Below, in pieces: positions 57,183-64,000 of a stretch of DNA of 64,000 nucleotides. The stretch covers positions 2,604,001 to 2,668,000 of the forward strand of contig NC_007948.1 of the NCBI RefSeq assembly GCF_000013865.1. The letters are read 5' to 3'. Every line of letters starts with the position of its first letter. Position 1 is the stretch's first letter. The stretch is from Polaromonas sp. JS666. GTDB taxonomy: Bacteria; Pseudomonadota; Gammaproteobacteria; Burkholderiales; Burkholderiaceae_C. Under the pieces are notes generated by a model that saw only the letters and a program-made list of their open reading frames with translations, ran no database searches and had not been told where the DNA came from. The translations under genes were made by a program, and so were the position numbers.

Positions 57183-58715
57183 ATGAACTTAAAAACCACA
57201 ACTGTTGCCGATGCTGGAACCACGGCGCAGCGCGCCACCTGGCTTTTTTCCTGGCCGCTGATTGTTGGGATGCTGGTTTATTGTTTCCTTATTCTGCGCG
57301 GCTATGGGCTGCTCAGAGATGACGACACTTACCTGCATATTGCCACCGGTCAGTGGATATTTCAGCACCAGTCCATTCCCACGCATGATCCGTTTTCACA
57401 CACGATGCCCGACACACCATGGACGGCGCATGAGTGGTTGTCCCAAGTCCTCCTGGCCAGCGCCCATAACTTGGGGGGATGGGCGGGTGTCGTCGCCATC
57501 ACGGCTTTAGCGTTTGCGGCAGCCTTGGCGCTGCTGACCCGGACCTTGCTGAAGTCTCTGGAGCCAGTTCATGCCGTGATGTTTGCGGCCTTAGCTCTTT
57601 TCATGACGGCAAATCACCTGCACGCCCGACCACACATACTCGCTATGCCGTTGATGGTGCTTTGGGCCGCCGGTTTGGTGCATGCCAGTGAATCTGGCCG
57701 TGCGCCGCGCCTGTGGCTACTACCCGTGATGACACTGTGGGCAAACTTGCACGGCGGCTTCACATTGGGGCTCGCACTCGCTTTTGTTTTTGCGCTGGAA
57801 GCCCTACTTGCCTGCAAACACAGGCATTACTTTGTAAGTACAGCGAAGTCGTGGGCCCTGTTCATCGTCCTTGCAATAACCAGTGCCCTCATCACACCCC
57901 ATGGGATACAAGGCATTTCTTTAACCTGGCAACTCCTGTTTGAGCAACACTATGCCTTGGCGCGTATCAGTGAATGGCAGTCGCCGAATTTTCACATCTT
58001 CCAAGCGCTGGAAATTTGGTTGTTATGTGGATTGGCTCTGGTCATGCACAAGGGTTTTAAACTTCCGCCGATCAGGCTTTTGTTGCTTCTCGGCTTGCTG
58101 CATCTCGCCTTGAAACACGTTCGCTACATCGAGTTGCTTGGTTTGCTCGCCCCCCTCTTCTTTGCGACACCTTTTGCAGCCCAGTGGCGCCAGTCAATGC
58201 AAGGCCAGCAGAACGCAGAAACCGTAGACCGATTTTTCCGTAAACTGGCGACGCCCGCCGGTAAAGGGGCGCTCATGCTGGCCTTCGGCTTCTTGCTGTT
58301 ACTTACCCAATGGATTGCTCATGCCCGTCCACCGCAACCGCCAGACTCCAGCAGCCTGGCTACGGCGATCCGGACAGTTCGTGAAGCCGGTATCAAGGGG
58401 CCCTTGCTCAATTACAACGGCTGGGGCGGCTATCTAATTTATGCAGGTATTCCCCCCTTCATAGACGGTCGTTCCGACATGTACAAGGACGATTTTATTA
58501 AGGAGTATTTGGAAGCGCTCGCCCTGACGAAGTCGACAGGCCTGGAAGATCTACTGGCCAAGTACAAGATAGGGTGGACCCTGTTACTGCCTGGCAGTCC
58601 AGCTGTTGCCTTGCTTGATCACCTTCCCAATTGGCGCCGCCTTTATGCCGACGAAATGGCCGTGGTTCATGTCAGAACCCTTATCGACTCAGATATCGTG
58701 TCAAGGAAGGAGTAA
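57183..58715 (+). CDS. Polytopic membrane protein of unknown function
   Basis: A 510-residue protein with about 10 membrane helices. An early acidic pair after the first helix (RGYGLLRDDDTYLHIATGQW) resembles the DxD-like loop of GT-C glycosyltransferases. A C-terminal soluble part carries NYNGWGGYLIYAGIPPFIDG then RSDMYKDDF. A glycosyltransferase or lipid-linked sugar enzyme is plausible from that layout but not shown. Stands alone between the IS and a DUF1223 gene; lower GC than its neighbours. Confidence 0.75.
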   Translation: MNLKTTTVADAGTTAQRATWLFSWPLIVGMLVYCFLILRGYGLLRDDDTYLHIATGQWIFQHQSIPTHDPFSHTMPDTPWTAHEWLSQVLLASAHNLGGWAGVVAITALAFAAALALLTRTLLKSLEPVHAVMFAALALFMTANHLHARPHILAMPLMVLWAAGLVHASESGRAPRLWLLPVMTLWANLHGGFTLGLALAFVFALEALLACKHRHYFVSTAKSWALFIVLAITSALITPHGIQGISLTWQLLFEQHYALARISEWQSPNFHIFQALEIWLLCGLALVMHKGFKLPPIRLLLLLGLLHLALKHVRYIELLGLLAPLFFATPFAAQWRQSMQGQQNAETVDRFFRKLATPAGKGALMLAFGFLLLLTQWIAHARPPQPPDSSSLATAIRTVREAGIKGPLLNYNGWGGYLIYAGIPPFIDGRSDMYKDDFIKEYLEALALTKSTGLEDLLAKYKIGWTLLLPGSPAVALLDHLPNWRRLYADEMAVVHVRTLIDSDIVSRKE

Positions 58716-59057
58716 AAGCGGGCGATGTCATGAGTTACGAAAACATCCTTGGCGCCTGGCTTTCGGTATTTCGCAAAACCCGGAAACGACCAGTCGGCTT
58801 GTAAGAATCCCGCTTTGTGAGCGACCAATGGGGGCCACTGCCGCAGACCGCAAGCCTCTTCCGGGCCCTGCTTGGCGCAATACTGTTCAGTCAAGTTATT
58901 CACCCTGAATCGGAATGACCAAAAACCTTGACTTGTCATTGCGGGCTTGACCCGCAATCCATGGATCCCGGAGCAAGTCCAGGATGACAAACCAGGGCCA
59001 AGGGCTTAACTGAACCGTATTGCTGCTTGGCGCGTGGCTCAATCACGGAGATAACCC
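58716..59057. other. Intergenic region with a dispersed palindromic repeat
   Basis: About 340 bp without a gene. At 58935-58988 lies GTCATTGCGGGCTTGACCCG continuing to ...CCAGGATGAC, an imperfect palindrome of a very common beta-proteobacterial repeat (GCGGGCTTGACCCGC core). The rest has no recognised structure. Confidence 0.6.
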
Positions 59058-59837
59058 ATGCCGCAAATCGCTACAAAACTCATGGCTACCACAACCCTGT
59101 TGATGGTGGCTTCCAGTACTTTTTCAGCACAGCACCAATGCGCAGCAAGCTCCGGCGCCACTATCACGCCGGTGATTGAGCTCTATACGTCCGAAGGCTG
59201 CAGCTCCTGTCCACCGGCGGACAAATGGGCATCAAGCCTCAAAGGCAAAGACGTGGTGGTCCAGGCCTTTCACGTCGGCTACTGGGACTACCTGGGCTGG
59301 GTCGACCGCTTTGCCGCGCCGGCTTACACCCACCGGCAGCGCGAGCTTGCGGCCCGCAACAATCTGCGCAGCATCTACACACCCCAAGTCGTGTTCAATG
59401 GCCGCGACTGGCCCAATTGGTCCAATTGGTCCGCCGGGCTTGTGAATCAACCCAGCGCCAGGGCTCCGGCACGTGCCAGCATCACCGTGCAACAGCTGGG
59501 TACAGACCAGTTTGAAGCCAGCGTGACACCCGTTACAAACCTCCCCGGGCAGCAAGCGGCCACCAGTTGGTCTGCCTACTGGACCATTACCGAGCATGGC
59601 CATAACTCCAGGGTGCAAGCCGGTGAAAACGCCGGTGAATTCCTCAAGCATGATTTTGTGGTGCGCCAGTACACGCAGGCCGGCGACTACAAAACCGGCA
59701 GTGCGGCGGCGCCCCAAAAGCTCACCTTTCGCAGCATTGCGCCTACCCCAGGCCATGCACGCCAGGTGAACCTGGTGGTGTTCAACACGAAAACCGGAGG
59801 CACGATGCAGGCCGTCAGCCTGCAGTGTGCGGGCTGA
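59058..59837 (+). CDS. Secreted DUF1223 (thioredoxin-like) protein
   Basis: A 259-residue protein with a signal peptide (LMATTTLLMVASSTFSA). The DUF1223 signature VIELYTSEGCSSCPPADKW contains a CxxC, followed by FHVGYWDYLGWVDRFAAPAY and TPQVVFNGRDW. A periplasmic thiol-disulphide or copper-related role is suggested by the fold; not shown. Its end overlaps the convergent kinase gene by 23 bp. Confidence 0.88.
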   Translation: MPQIATKLMATTTLLMVASSTFSAQHQCAASSGATITPVIELYTSEGCSSCPPADKWASSLKGKDVVVQAFHVGYWDYLGWVDRFAAPAYTHRQRELAARNNLRSIYTPQVVFNGRDWPNWSNWSAGLVNQPSARAPARASITVQQLGTDQFEASVTPVTNLPGQQAATSWSAYWTITEHGHNSRVQAGENAGEFLKHDFVVRQYTQAGDYKTGSAAAPQKLTFRSIAPTPGHARQVNLVVFNTKTGGTMQAVSLQCAG

Positions 59838-61245
59838 GACTGTCCGCGGTCTTGTCTTCCGCCGTCTTGGCTGGTTGGAGTTCTCTCGAAGTGGTCGATG
59901 GCTGCGGCAATGCCTGGTTTCCAGCCAGCGGCAGGACAAGGCGCACACGGGTGCCCGTACCGGCTTTGCTTGAAATCACCAGTTCGGCGCCAATGCTTTG
60001 CGCGCGGCGGCGCATGCCTTCCAGGCCCTTGCCGGATGGGCGTCCTTCTTTGCTGCGGGCAATGCCCTCACCGTTGTCGCGCACTTCCAGCACCATTTGC
60101 TGTGTTTCCGGCACAAAGCGGCACACCACCTCGACTACCGAGGCATGGGCGTGGCGCATGACATTGGACAAACTCTCCTGGGCAATGCGGAGTGCCTGCT
60201 GGGCCGGCTCCCCCCGCACGGCTTCCAGCTCATCGCAGATCTCCACCTTCCAGATCATGCGAATGCCCAGCGTGTCCAGTGAGTGCTGCACCCGGTAGCG
60301 CAAACGGCCCAGCGCTACAAGCACGTTGTCGTTGGCGCTGTCGATGGCGTCTACCGTCATCTTCAGGTCGACCAGGCATTGCTCCAGCGCCAGCGCCACG
60401 GCCTGCTGCTGCGGTGCATGGCTGTCCAGCGAGGACAGGATATTCACGATTTGCGAGCCCACGCCATCGTGCAGATCCTGCGCAATGCGGCGGCGCTCCA
60501 GGGCCACCACGGCTGCATCGTGCGCTGGCCCAAAACCTGTGAGAGGTTCAAGGTCGGTGCTGTGCTGAAAATCATGCATCAAGGCCGAGCGCAATTCAGG
60601 TGGCCTTACGCGCTGCGTCACCAGGTGCCATATCACCATCAAAAAAGCCGCGTATAAGTCATCCGACATCGTTGCAAAGCGCCGAGCATTGTCAGCCAGC
60701 GTTATCTGGTCAATGCACAGGCCCAGGCCAATCACGCAGCCCGCCAGTGCCAGCCAGGCGGGGTAACTGCGGCTCAGGTACACACGCCAGGCTACCGCAG
60801 CGCTCAGCAGTATGGCAGACAGGAGGTTGATGGCAAGCCAGGCCTCGTAAGCGGGCGTTGGCTCGCCCCCGGTCCAATAAGGCCAGTGCAGCGCCACCAC
60901 GCCTGCCGCGCCCTGCACGACCAGCAGCAGGTACACCCGTGCACTGGTCACGCCAGCACTGGTTAGGAGAAAAAAACCAACGCTCACCATGAGGGCCTGA
61001 TAGCCCAGCCGCGCCACATAAATCGAGGGAACCTCGACAGAAGGAAAGTTGCTGGCCACGAAATCGAACGACGTGGTCGCCAGCAAATGCACCAGCCATA
61101 CACACGCCGCCACACTCATGGCCAGGTCAACAGGGTTGTGATGGTGGCGCCAGGTTTTACGCGAGCCCCTGAGTGCCAAAGACGCCAGTGGTATGCCGAC
61201 CGCGGCGGCGGCCAGCGCCAGACCCTGTTGCGCCGCGTTGAACAT
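59815..61245 (-). CDS. Sensor histidine kinase, NarX-like (HisKA_3)
   Basis: A 476-residue kinase with seven or eight N-terminal membrane helices (7TM-type sensor). The dimerisation motif RRRIAQDLHDGVGSQIVNIL has the phospho-accepting His near residue 258. The ATPase domain has EVRDNGEGIARS and GKGLEGMRRRAQSIGAELVI. I chose the ATG at 61245. It lies 8 bp after the response-regulator stop on the same strand, so the two form a two-component system. Confidence 0.9.
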   Translation of the reverse strand: MFNAAQQGLALAAAAVGIPLASLALRGSRKTWRHHHNPVDLAMSVAACVWLVHLLATTSFDFVASNFPSVEVPSIYVARLGYQALMVSVGFFLLTSAGVTSARVYLLLVVQGAAGVVALHWPYWTGGEPTPAYEAWLAINLLSAILLSAAVAWRVYLSRSYPAWLALAGCVIGLGLCIDQITLADNARRFATMSDDLYAAFLMVIWHLVTQRVRPPELRSALMHDFQHSTDLEPLTGFGPAHDAAVVALERRRIAQDLHDGVGSQIVNILSSLDSHAPQQQAVALALEQCLVDLKMTVDAIDSANDNVLVALGRLRYRVQHSLDTLGIRMIWKVEICDELEAVRGEPAQQALRIAQESLSNVMRHAHASVVEVVCRFVPETQQMVLEVRDNGEGIARSKEGRPSGKGLEGMRRRAQSIGAELVISSKAGTGTRVRLVLPLAGNQALPQPSTTSRELQPAKTAEDKTADSLSPHTAG

Positions 61246-61253
61246 GATGGGCT

Positions 61254-62039
61254 TTACAAAAGGCCGCGATGGGCCGCAAAGTTGACGGCCTGTGCCCGGC
61301 TGCGGACCTGCAGCTTGCGGTAGATGTTTTTGATGTGGGTGTTGACCGTCTGGCAACTGATCATCAGCCGCGAACCGATCTCACCGCTGGTGTAACCCGC
61401 CGCAACCGCCTTGAGCACTTCTTTTTCGCGGTCGGAGAGTTTGTCCCTTTTTTCAGCGGTGTGGGGGTGGGGCGCTTCCTGCGTGTGCTCCAGCCGGTGC
61501 AGCAGCCGGCGCGCAAGGTTGGGGGTGATGGACGCGCCGCCATTGACCACCTGCAACACGGCCTGGGGAAAGTTGCCAAACCAGGAGTTCTTGACCAGGT
61601 AGCCGGTGGCTCCCAGCTCAAATGCGCGCAGCGCGTGCTGCTCGTCTTCCATGGCCGAAATCACCACGGCTTCTGCCAGGGGGTGAACGGTTTTCATGTA
61701 ATCAATCAGGTCTAGGCCATTGCCGTCGCCCAGATTCAGGTCGACCAGCATGACGTCGAACTCGTGCTGCGAAATCAGCCGGCGGCCCTCGCGCATGCTG
61801 GCGGCCTGGGCCACCAGATCGGTGCGCAAATCACCCAACAGCTCATGAGAGATGACCTTGCGCATGTGCGCGTCATCGTCAATCAGCACAACACGTACCG
61901 GCTTGCCGGGCTGGCCTGCCAGGAAGGCGGGCCACAACGAGGGCACAGCCTCCTGCGATGAACGTGCAGCCTGGGAATGACCATAGGTGCCACCAGGCGT
62001 GGGCATTAGCGTGGAGCCGCCCCTGCTTGAGTTGTCCAT
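61254..62039 (-). CDS. NarL/FixJ-family response regulator
   Basis: A 261-residue protein. An extra 45-residue N-terminal tail (start MDNSSRGG, GAGAGA upstream) precedes a receiver domain (VVLIDDDAHMRKVISHELLG, phospho-acceptor Asp in VMLVDLNLGDGNGLD, Lys in GYLVKNS) and a LuxR-type HTH (LSDREKEVLKAVAAGYTSGE, VNTHIKNIYRKLQ). It is divergent from the flp pilus genes across 620 bp and may control them; that link is by position only. Confidence 0.9.
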   Translation of the reverse strand: MDNSSRGGSTLMPTPGGTYGHSQAARSSQEAVPSLWPAFLAGQPGKPVRVVLIDDDAHMRKVISHELLGDLRTDLVAQAASMREGRRLISQHEFDVMLVDLNLGDGNGLDLIDYMKTVHPLAEAVVISAMEDEQHALRAFELGATGYLVKNSWFGNFPQAVLQVVNGGASITPNLARRLLHRLEHTQEAPHPHTAEKRDKLSDREKEVLKAVAAGYTSGEIGSRLMISCQTVNTHIKNIYRKLQVRSRAQAVNFAAHRGLL

Positions 62040-62662
62040 ATGTCTCTCGCTTTCACCGTGTTGGCCCGACTGCTGAATCAAACAGCAAAGCCCATGCCGA
62101 AAACACTTTTAGTTACCAAAGTGACTATTTCACACAGCCATTTGACCTCAAAAGCACTTTTTATGAGTGTGATCTTTTCACGTTTATTCGAAGAATGAAA
62201 AAGATATCGTGATCTTCCGGATGAATTGTTGCTTTTTGGTTTATTTGATACGTTTTGTTACTACCGTTTTCATCCCCTTAACTACTCCCTAATTTGATAG
62301 CAACTCAAGCCCAGATAACCACAGCTTTTGGCTTCACACGGTTAAAAACTGATCTGGAGAAGCCCGATAACAGGGTACCCAATTAAAGCTATTGGCGCAA
62401 CTGCTTGTAACGCGCAGACTGATCTCAGACAACGCGGAAAGTGTGAAGCAAGCCCTACAAGGCGCGCTTCTTGCGCAAGCGGTGTCGCTCAGGGGGTTGT
62501 TTACGCCTCACTCCTCGCCTCGGCGATGGGACAGGGTGTAAGACATAGCGAGAAGTCTGCGAGGGTGTCGCCAGTAATGTCGCTCCTCCAGACCCGTCCA
62601 CTGAGGCGTGTTTGCAGCAAACCTTGGGAAACGTTAACTCTTTAATCTGAAAGGAAACCATC
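62040..62662. other. Long intergenic region between the response regulator and flp
   Basis: About 620 bp with no convincing gene. The part from about 62080 to 62300 is notably AT-rich compared with the rest of the window and probably holds the divergent promoters of the two-component system and the pilus genes. The flp start has AAAGGAAA upstream. Confidence 0.45.
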
Positions 62663-62866
62663 ATGAACTTCATATATGGCCTGATCATGAACTTCATCCA
62701 GAAATTCATGCGCAAGGAAGACGGCGTGACGGCCATTGAATATGGCCTGATTGCGGCGCTGATTGCTATCGTGATCATCGCCGCGGTCACTATCGTTGGT
62801 ACGCAGCTGTGCATCGTATTTAACTCGGTTGCTACAGCGTTGGGCGGTGCTGTGACTGTTTGCTGA
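62663..62866 (+). CDS. flp: Flp-family type IVb pilin
   Basis: A 67-residue prepilin. The leader (NFIQKFMRKEDG) ends in Gly before the conserved VTAIEYGLIAALIAIVIIAA, which holds the Glu+5 and Tyr+6 of Flp pilins. It is processed by the CpaA/TadV peptidase encoded nearby. A start at the second Met (residue 9) would give a shorter, more typical leader. Confidence 0.92.
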   Translation: MNFIYGLIMNFIQKFMRKEDGVTAIEYGLIAALIAIVIIAAVTIVGTQLCIVFNSVATALGGAVTVC

Positions 62867-62897
62867 GCTTAAGCAGATTCATTCTGCAAGCTGAAAT

Positions 62898-62933
62898 CGC
62901 TCCCCGGTGGGGATTGATGCCGGGAGCGTTTTT
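62898..62933 (+). terminator. Rho-independent terminator after the first flp gene
   Basis: CGCTCCCCGG (62898-62907) pairs with CCGGGAGCG (62920-62928) with one bulged C, followed by TTTTT (62929-62933). It lies 31 bp after the flp stop. Partial termination would give far more major pilin transcript than downstream tad genes, the normal pattern for pilin operons. Confidence 0.75.
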
Positions 62934-62955
62934 CAAAAATAAAGTGGCGCAAAAA

Positions 62956-63153
62956 ATGCAACACCATCCACTTGAAAACCTGCTGGCCGACGAAGCAGGC
63001 GTCACGGCGATTGAATATGCGCTGCTCAGTTCACTGATCGTAGTCGTGATTCTGGGGGCCGTCGGAGCAGTTGGGAGCAGCGTCTTGTCTTTATGGCGTT
63101 TGGTTTCGAACTGCGTGACTTTCGCGGCGACTGGTGCGGGTAGTTGTTCATAA
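62956..63153 (+). CDS. Second Flp-like pilin
   Basis: A 65-residue prepilin: leader LENLLADEAG then VTAIEYALLSSLIVVVILGA, with the Gly cleavage and Glu+5 conserved. The C-terminus differs from the first Flp (ends GAGSCS) and both carry a late Cys, so it is likely a minor or alternative pilin. The ATG at 62956 gives the usual size; it lacks a strong ribosome binding site. Confidence 0.85.
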   Translation: MQHHPLENLLADEAGVTAIEYALLSSLIVVVILGAVGAVGSSVLSLWRLVSNCVTFAATGAGSCS

Positions 63154-63189
63154 CTTTCTTACTAACCCATCCAAATAAGAAAGACGATC

Positions 63190-63768
63190 ATGACCCACGA
63201 CGGATTACTACACTTTGGTGGAATTCAAATCCACGTCATAGCCGCCGTATTGCTGGTATTGGTCGCTGTTGCGGCTGGGTTCGACCTCAAGTCACGGCGT
63301 ATTCCTAACTGGCTTGTGCTCATGGGGTTGATCACGAGCTTGGCCCTCCAAATTATTTTCAGCGGCATCGGCGGCTTCAAGGCCTGGGGCTTGGGGCTGC
63401 TGGTCGGATTCGGGGTGTTTCTGCCCCTGTATCTGTTGCGCGCCATGGGCGCGGGTGACGTGAAACTCATGGCCATGGTCGGTGCCTTTCTCGGGCCGGT
63501 CTCAGCCCTGGGTGCGGTGCTGACAACGCTCGTCGTCGGCGGGGCGCTTGCCATTGCCGTGGCGCTGCGGTGTGGCATTTTAAAAAATACCCTGAAAAAT
63601 ATTCGGTTCGCACTGACGCTGGCGCTGTACAAAGGCTTGTCCGGTGGTGGGATGCAGTTAGAGCAGCCGTCGACCTCAGCAGGCAACCTGCCCTATGCGG
63701 TGGCGATTGCTGTAGGCACCTTGGGTCATCTTCTTTTAGTGGGTAGTGGTCGTGCGGTGTTTGCTTGA
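63190..63768 (+). CDS. cpaA: Prepilin peptidase CpaA/TadV (A24 family)
   Basis: A 192-residue membrane aspartic protease with about six helices. The catalytic aspartates are in AAGFDLKSRRIPNWLV and RAMGAGDVKLMAMVG (GxGD motif). It cleaves and matures Flp pilins. It follows the pilin genes on the same strand. Confidence 0.92.
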   Translation: MTHDGLLHFGGIQIHVIAAVLLVLVAVAAGFDLKSRRIPNWLVLMGLITSLALQIIFSGIGGFKAWGLGLLVGFGVFLPLYLLRAMGAGDVKLMAMVGAFLGPVSALGAVLTTLVVGGALAIAVALRCGILKNTLKNIRFALTLALYKGLSGGGMQLEQPSTSAGNLPYAVAIAVGTLGHLLLVGSGRAVFA

Positions 63769-63820
63769 ATGGCCGCCAAAACAGCAAACCAGACCAGACC
63801 AGACCATAGGAGATTAAAAA

Positions 63821-64000
63821 ATGATTGCCGAAGCCAATACAGAACACACGGTGATTAGCCTCGACCCAGCCGTCGCCCCGCTACCCCGCGCACCGCGCAC
63901 ACCAGAAGAAACCGGCCTGCCTTTTTTGTTTCTGGTTGAACTTGTCGCCAAAATGCTTTTTGTGCGCGGGCAGGTACACCTGGTCGAGCTTTCTGCCCAC
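63821..64000 (+). CDS. Start of an uncharacterised gene in the Flp/Tad locus (cut by window edge)
   Basis: The frame is open from an ATG with AGGAGA upstream (63808-63813) to the window end. The 60 visible residues begin MIAEANTEHTV and include TPEETGLPFLFLVELVAKML. This resembles the N-terminus of ATPases found in some Burkholderiales tad loci, but no nucleotide-binding motif lies within the visible part. A short CCAGA repeat precedes the ribosome binding site. Confidence 0.6.
   Translation, partial: MIAEANTEHTVISLDPAVAPLPRAPRTPEETGLPFLFLVELVAKMLFVRGQVHLVELSAH

Overview
The window looks like a beta-proteobacterial chromosome of the Burkholderiales (a Comamonadaceae genus such as Polaromonas or Rhodoferax is my inference). 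The DNA is GC-rich, housekeeping genes follow the order mltG-tmk-holB-pilZ-tatD, and there are dispersed palindromic repeats. No rRNA, tRNA or CRISPR array was seen.

Left part (1-26.1 kb): nested mobile DNA. Positions 1-1856 are the right end of one Tn3-family element (tnpA C-terminus, a small translationally coupled gene, and a 38-bp terminal inverted repeat). From 2358 to 25065 lies a second, complete Tn3-family transposon of about 22.7 kb. It has 33-bp perfect terminal inverted repeats and a 5-bp target duplication (CATTC at 2353-2357 and 25066-25070). It is inserted in the 3' end of a zeta-toxin gene: the last 19 codons are stranded at 2292-2357, while the rest of the gene and its antitoxin are at 25044-26020. 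The left end carries a tnpT/KfrA-like coiled-coil gene and a paired-palindrome recombination site. The right end carries a Gp49/HTH toxin-antitoxin pair, a tyrosine recombinase and a full-length TnpA.

The transposon cargo (3.7-19.6 kb) is a metal and oxyanion homeostasis island. It holds a CsoR/RcnR-type repressor divergent from an NreB-like nickel exporter, and a NicO efflux protein with a large His-rich insert followed by a ZIP transporter. Both of these units are preceded by the same C-tract palindrome. A GlcG/HbpS-like secreted protein follows. A short ModE-like regulator is divergent from a molybdate/tungstate-type ABC transporter, with a ModE-like box between them. A superoxide dismutase-rhodanese fusion lies next to the chromate exporter ChrA. 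The rest are small secreted, His-rich or membrane proteins, including a HupE/UreJ-like protein. Together they suggest resistance to nickel/cobalt and chromate coupled with Mo/W supply and oxidative-stress relief.

Middle part (26.2-55 kb): ordinary chromosome. It contains ankyrin-TatD, PilZ, HolB, Tmk, MltG, YgfZ, a TANGO2/NRDE protein, a roughly 270-bp nested palindromic repeat between two convergent genes, an O-antigen-ligase/TPR protein, a thioesterase-acetyltransferase fusion, an esterase, an iron-type alcohol dehydrogenase and ArgE. Next comes a dipeptide-type ABC operon with an internal terminator, divergent from an M20 amidohydrolase. A patatin-like gene broken by a 7-bp tandem duplication plus a 1-bp loss, an MFS-spermidine-synthase-like protein, a PAP2 phosphatase, Tex and a LapA-domain protein follow.

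Right part (55-64 kb): an intact IS4-family insertion sequence (55418-56946, 10-bp target duplication) sits in the remnant of an apparent IS5-type transposase. It is followed by a polytopic membrane protein, a DUF1223 protein, a NarX/NarL-like two-component pair, and the start of a Flp/Tad pilus locus (two flp pilins, a CpaA/TadV prepilin peptidase and a truncated gene) that runs off the right edge.
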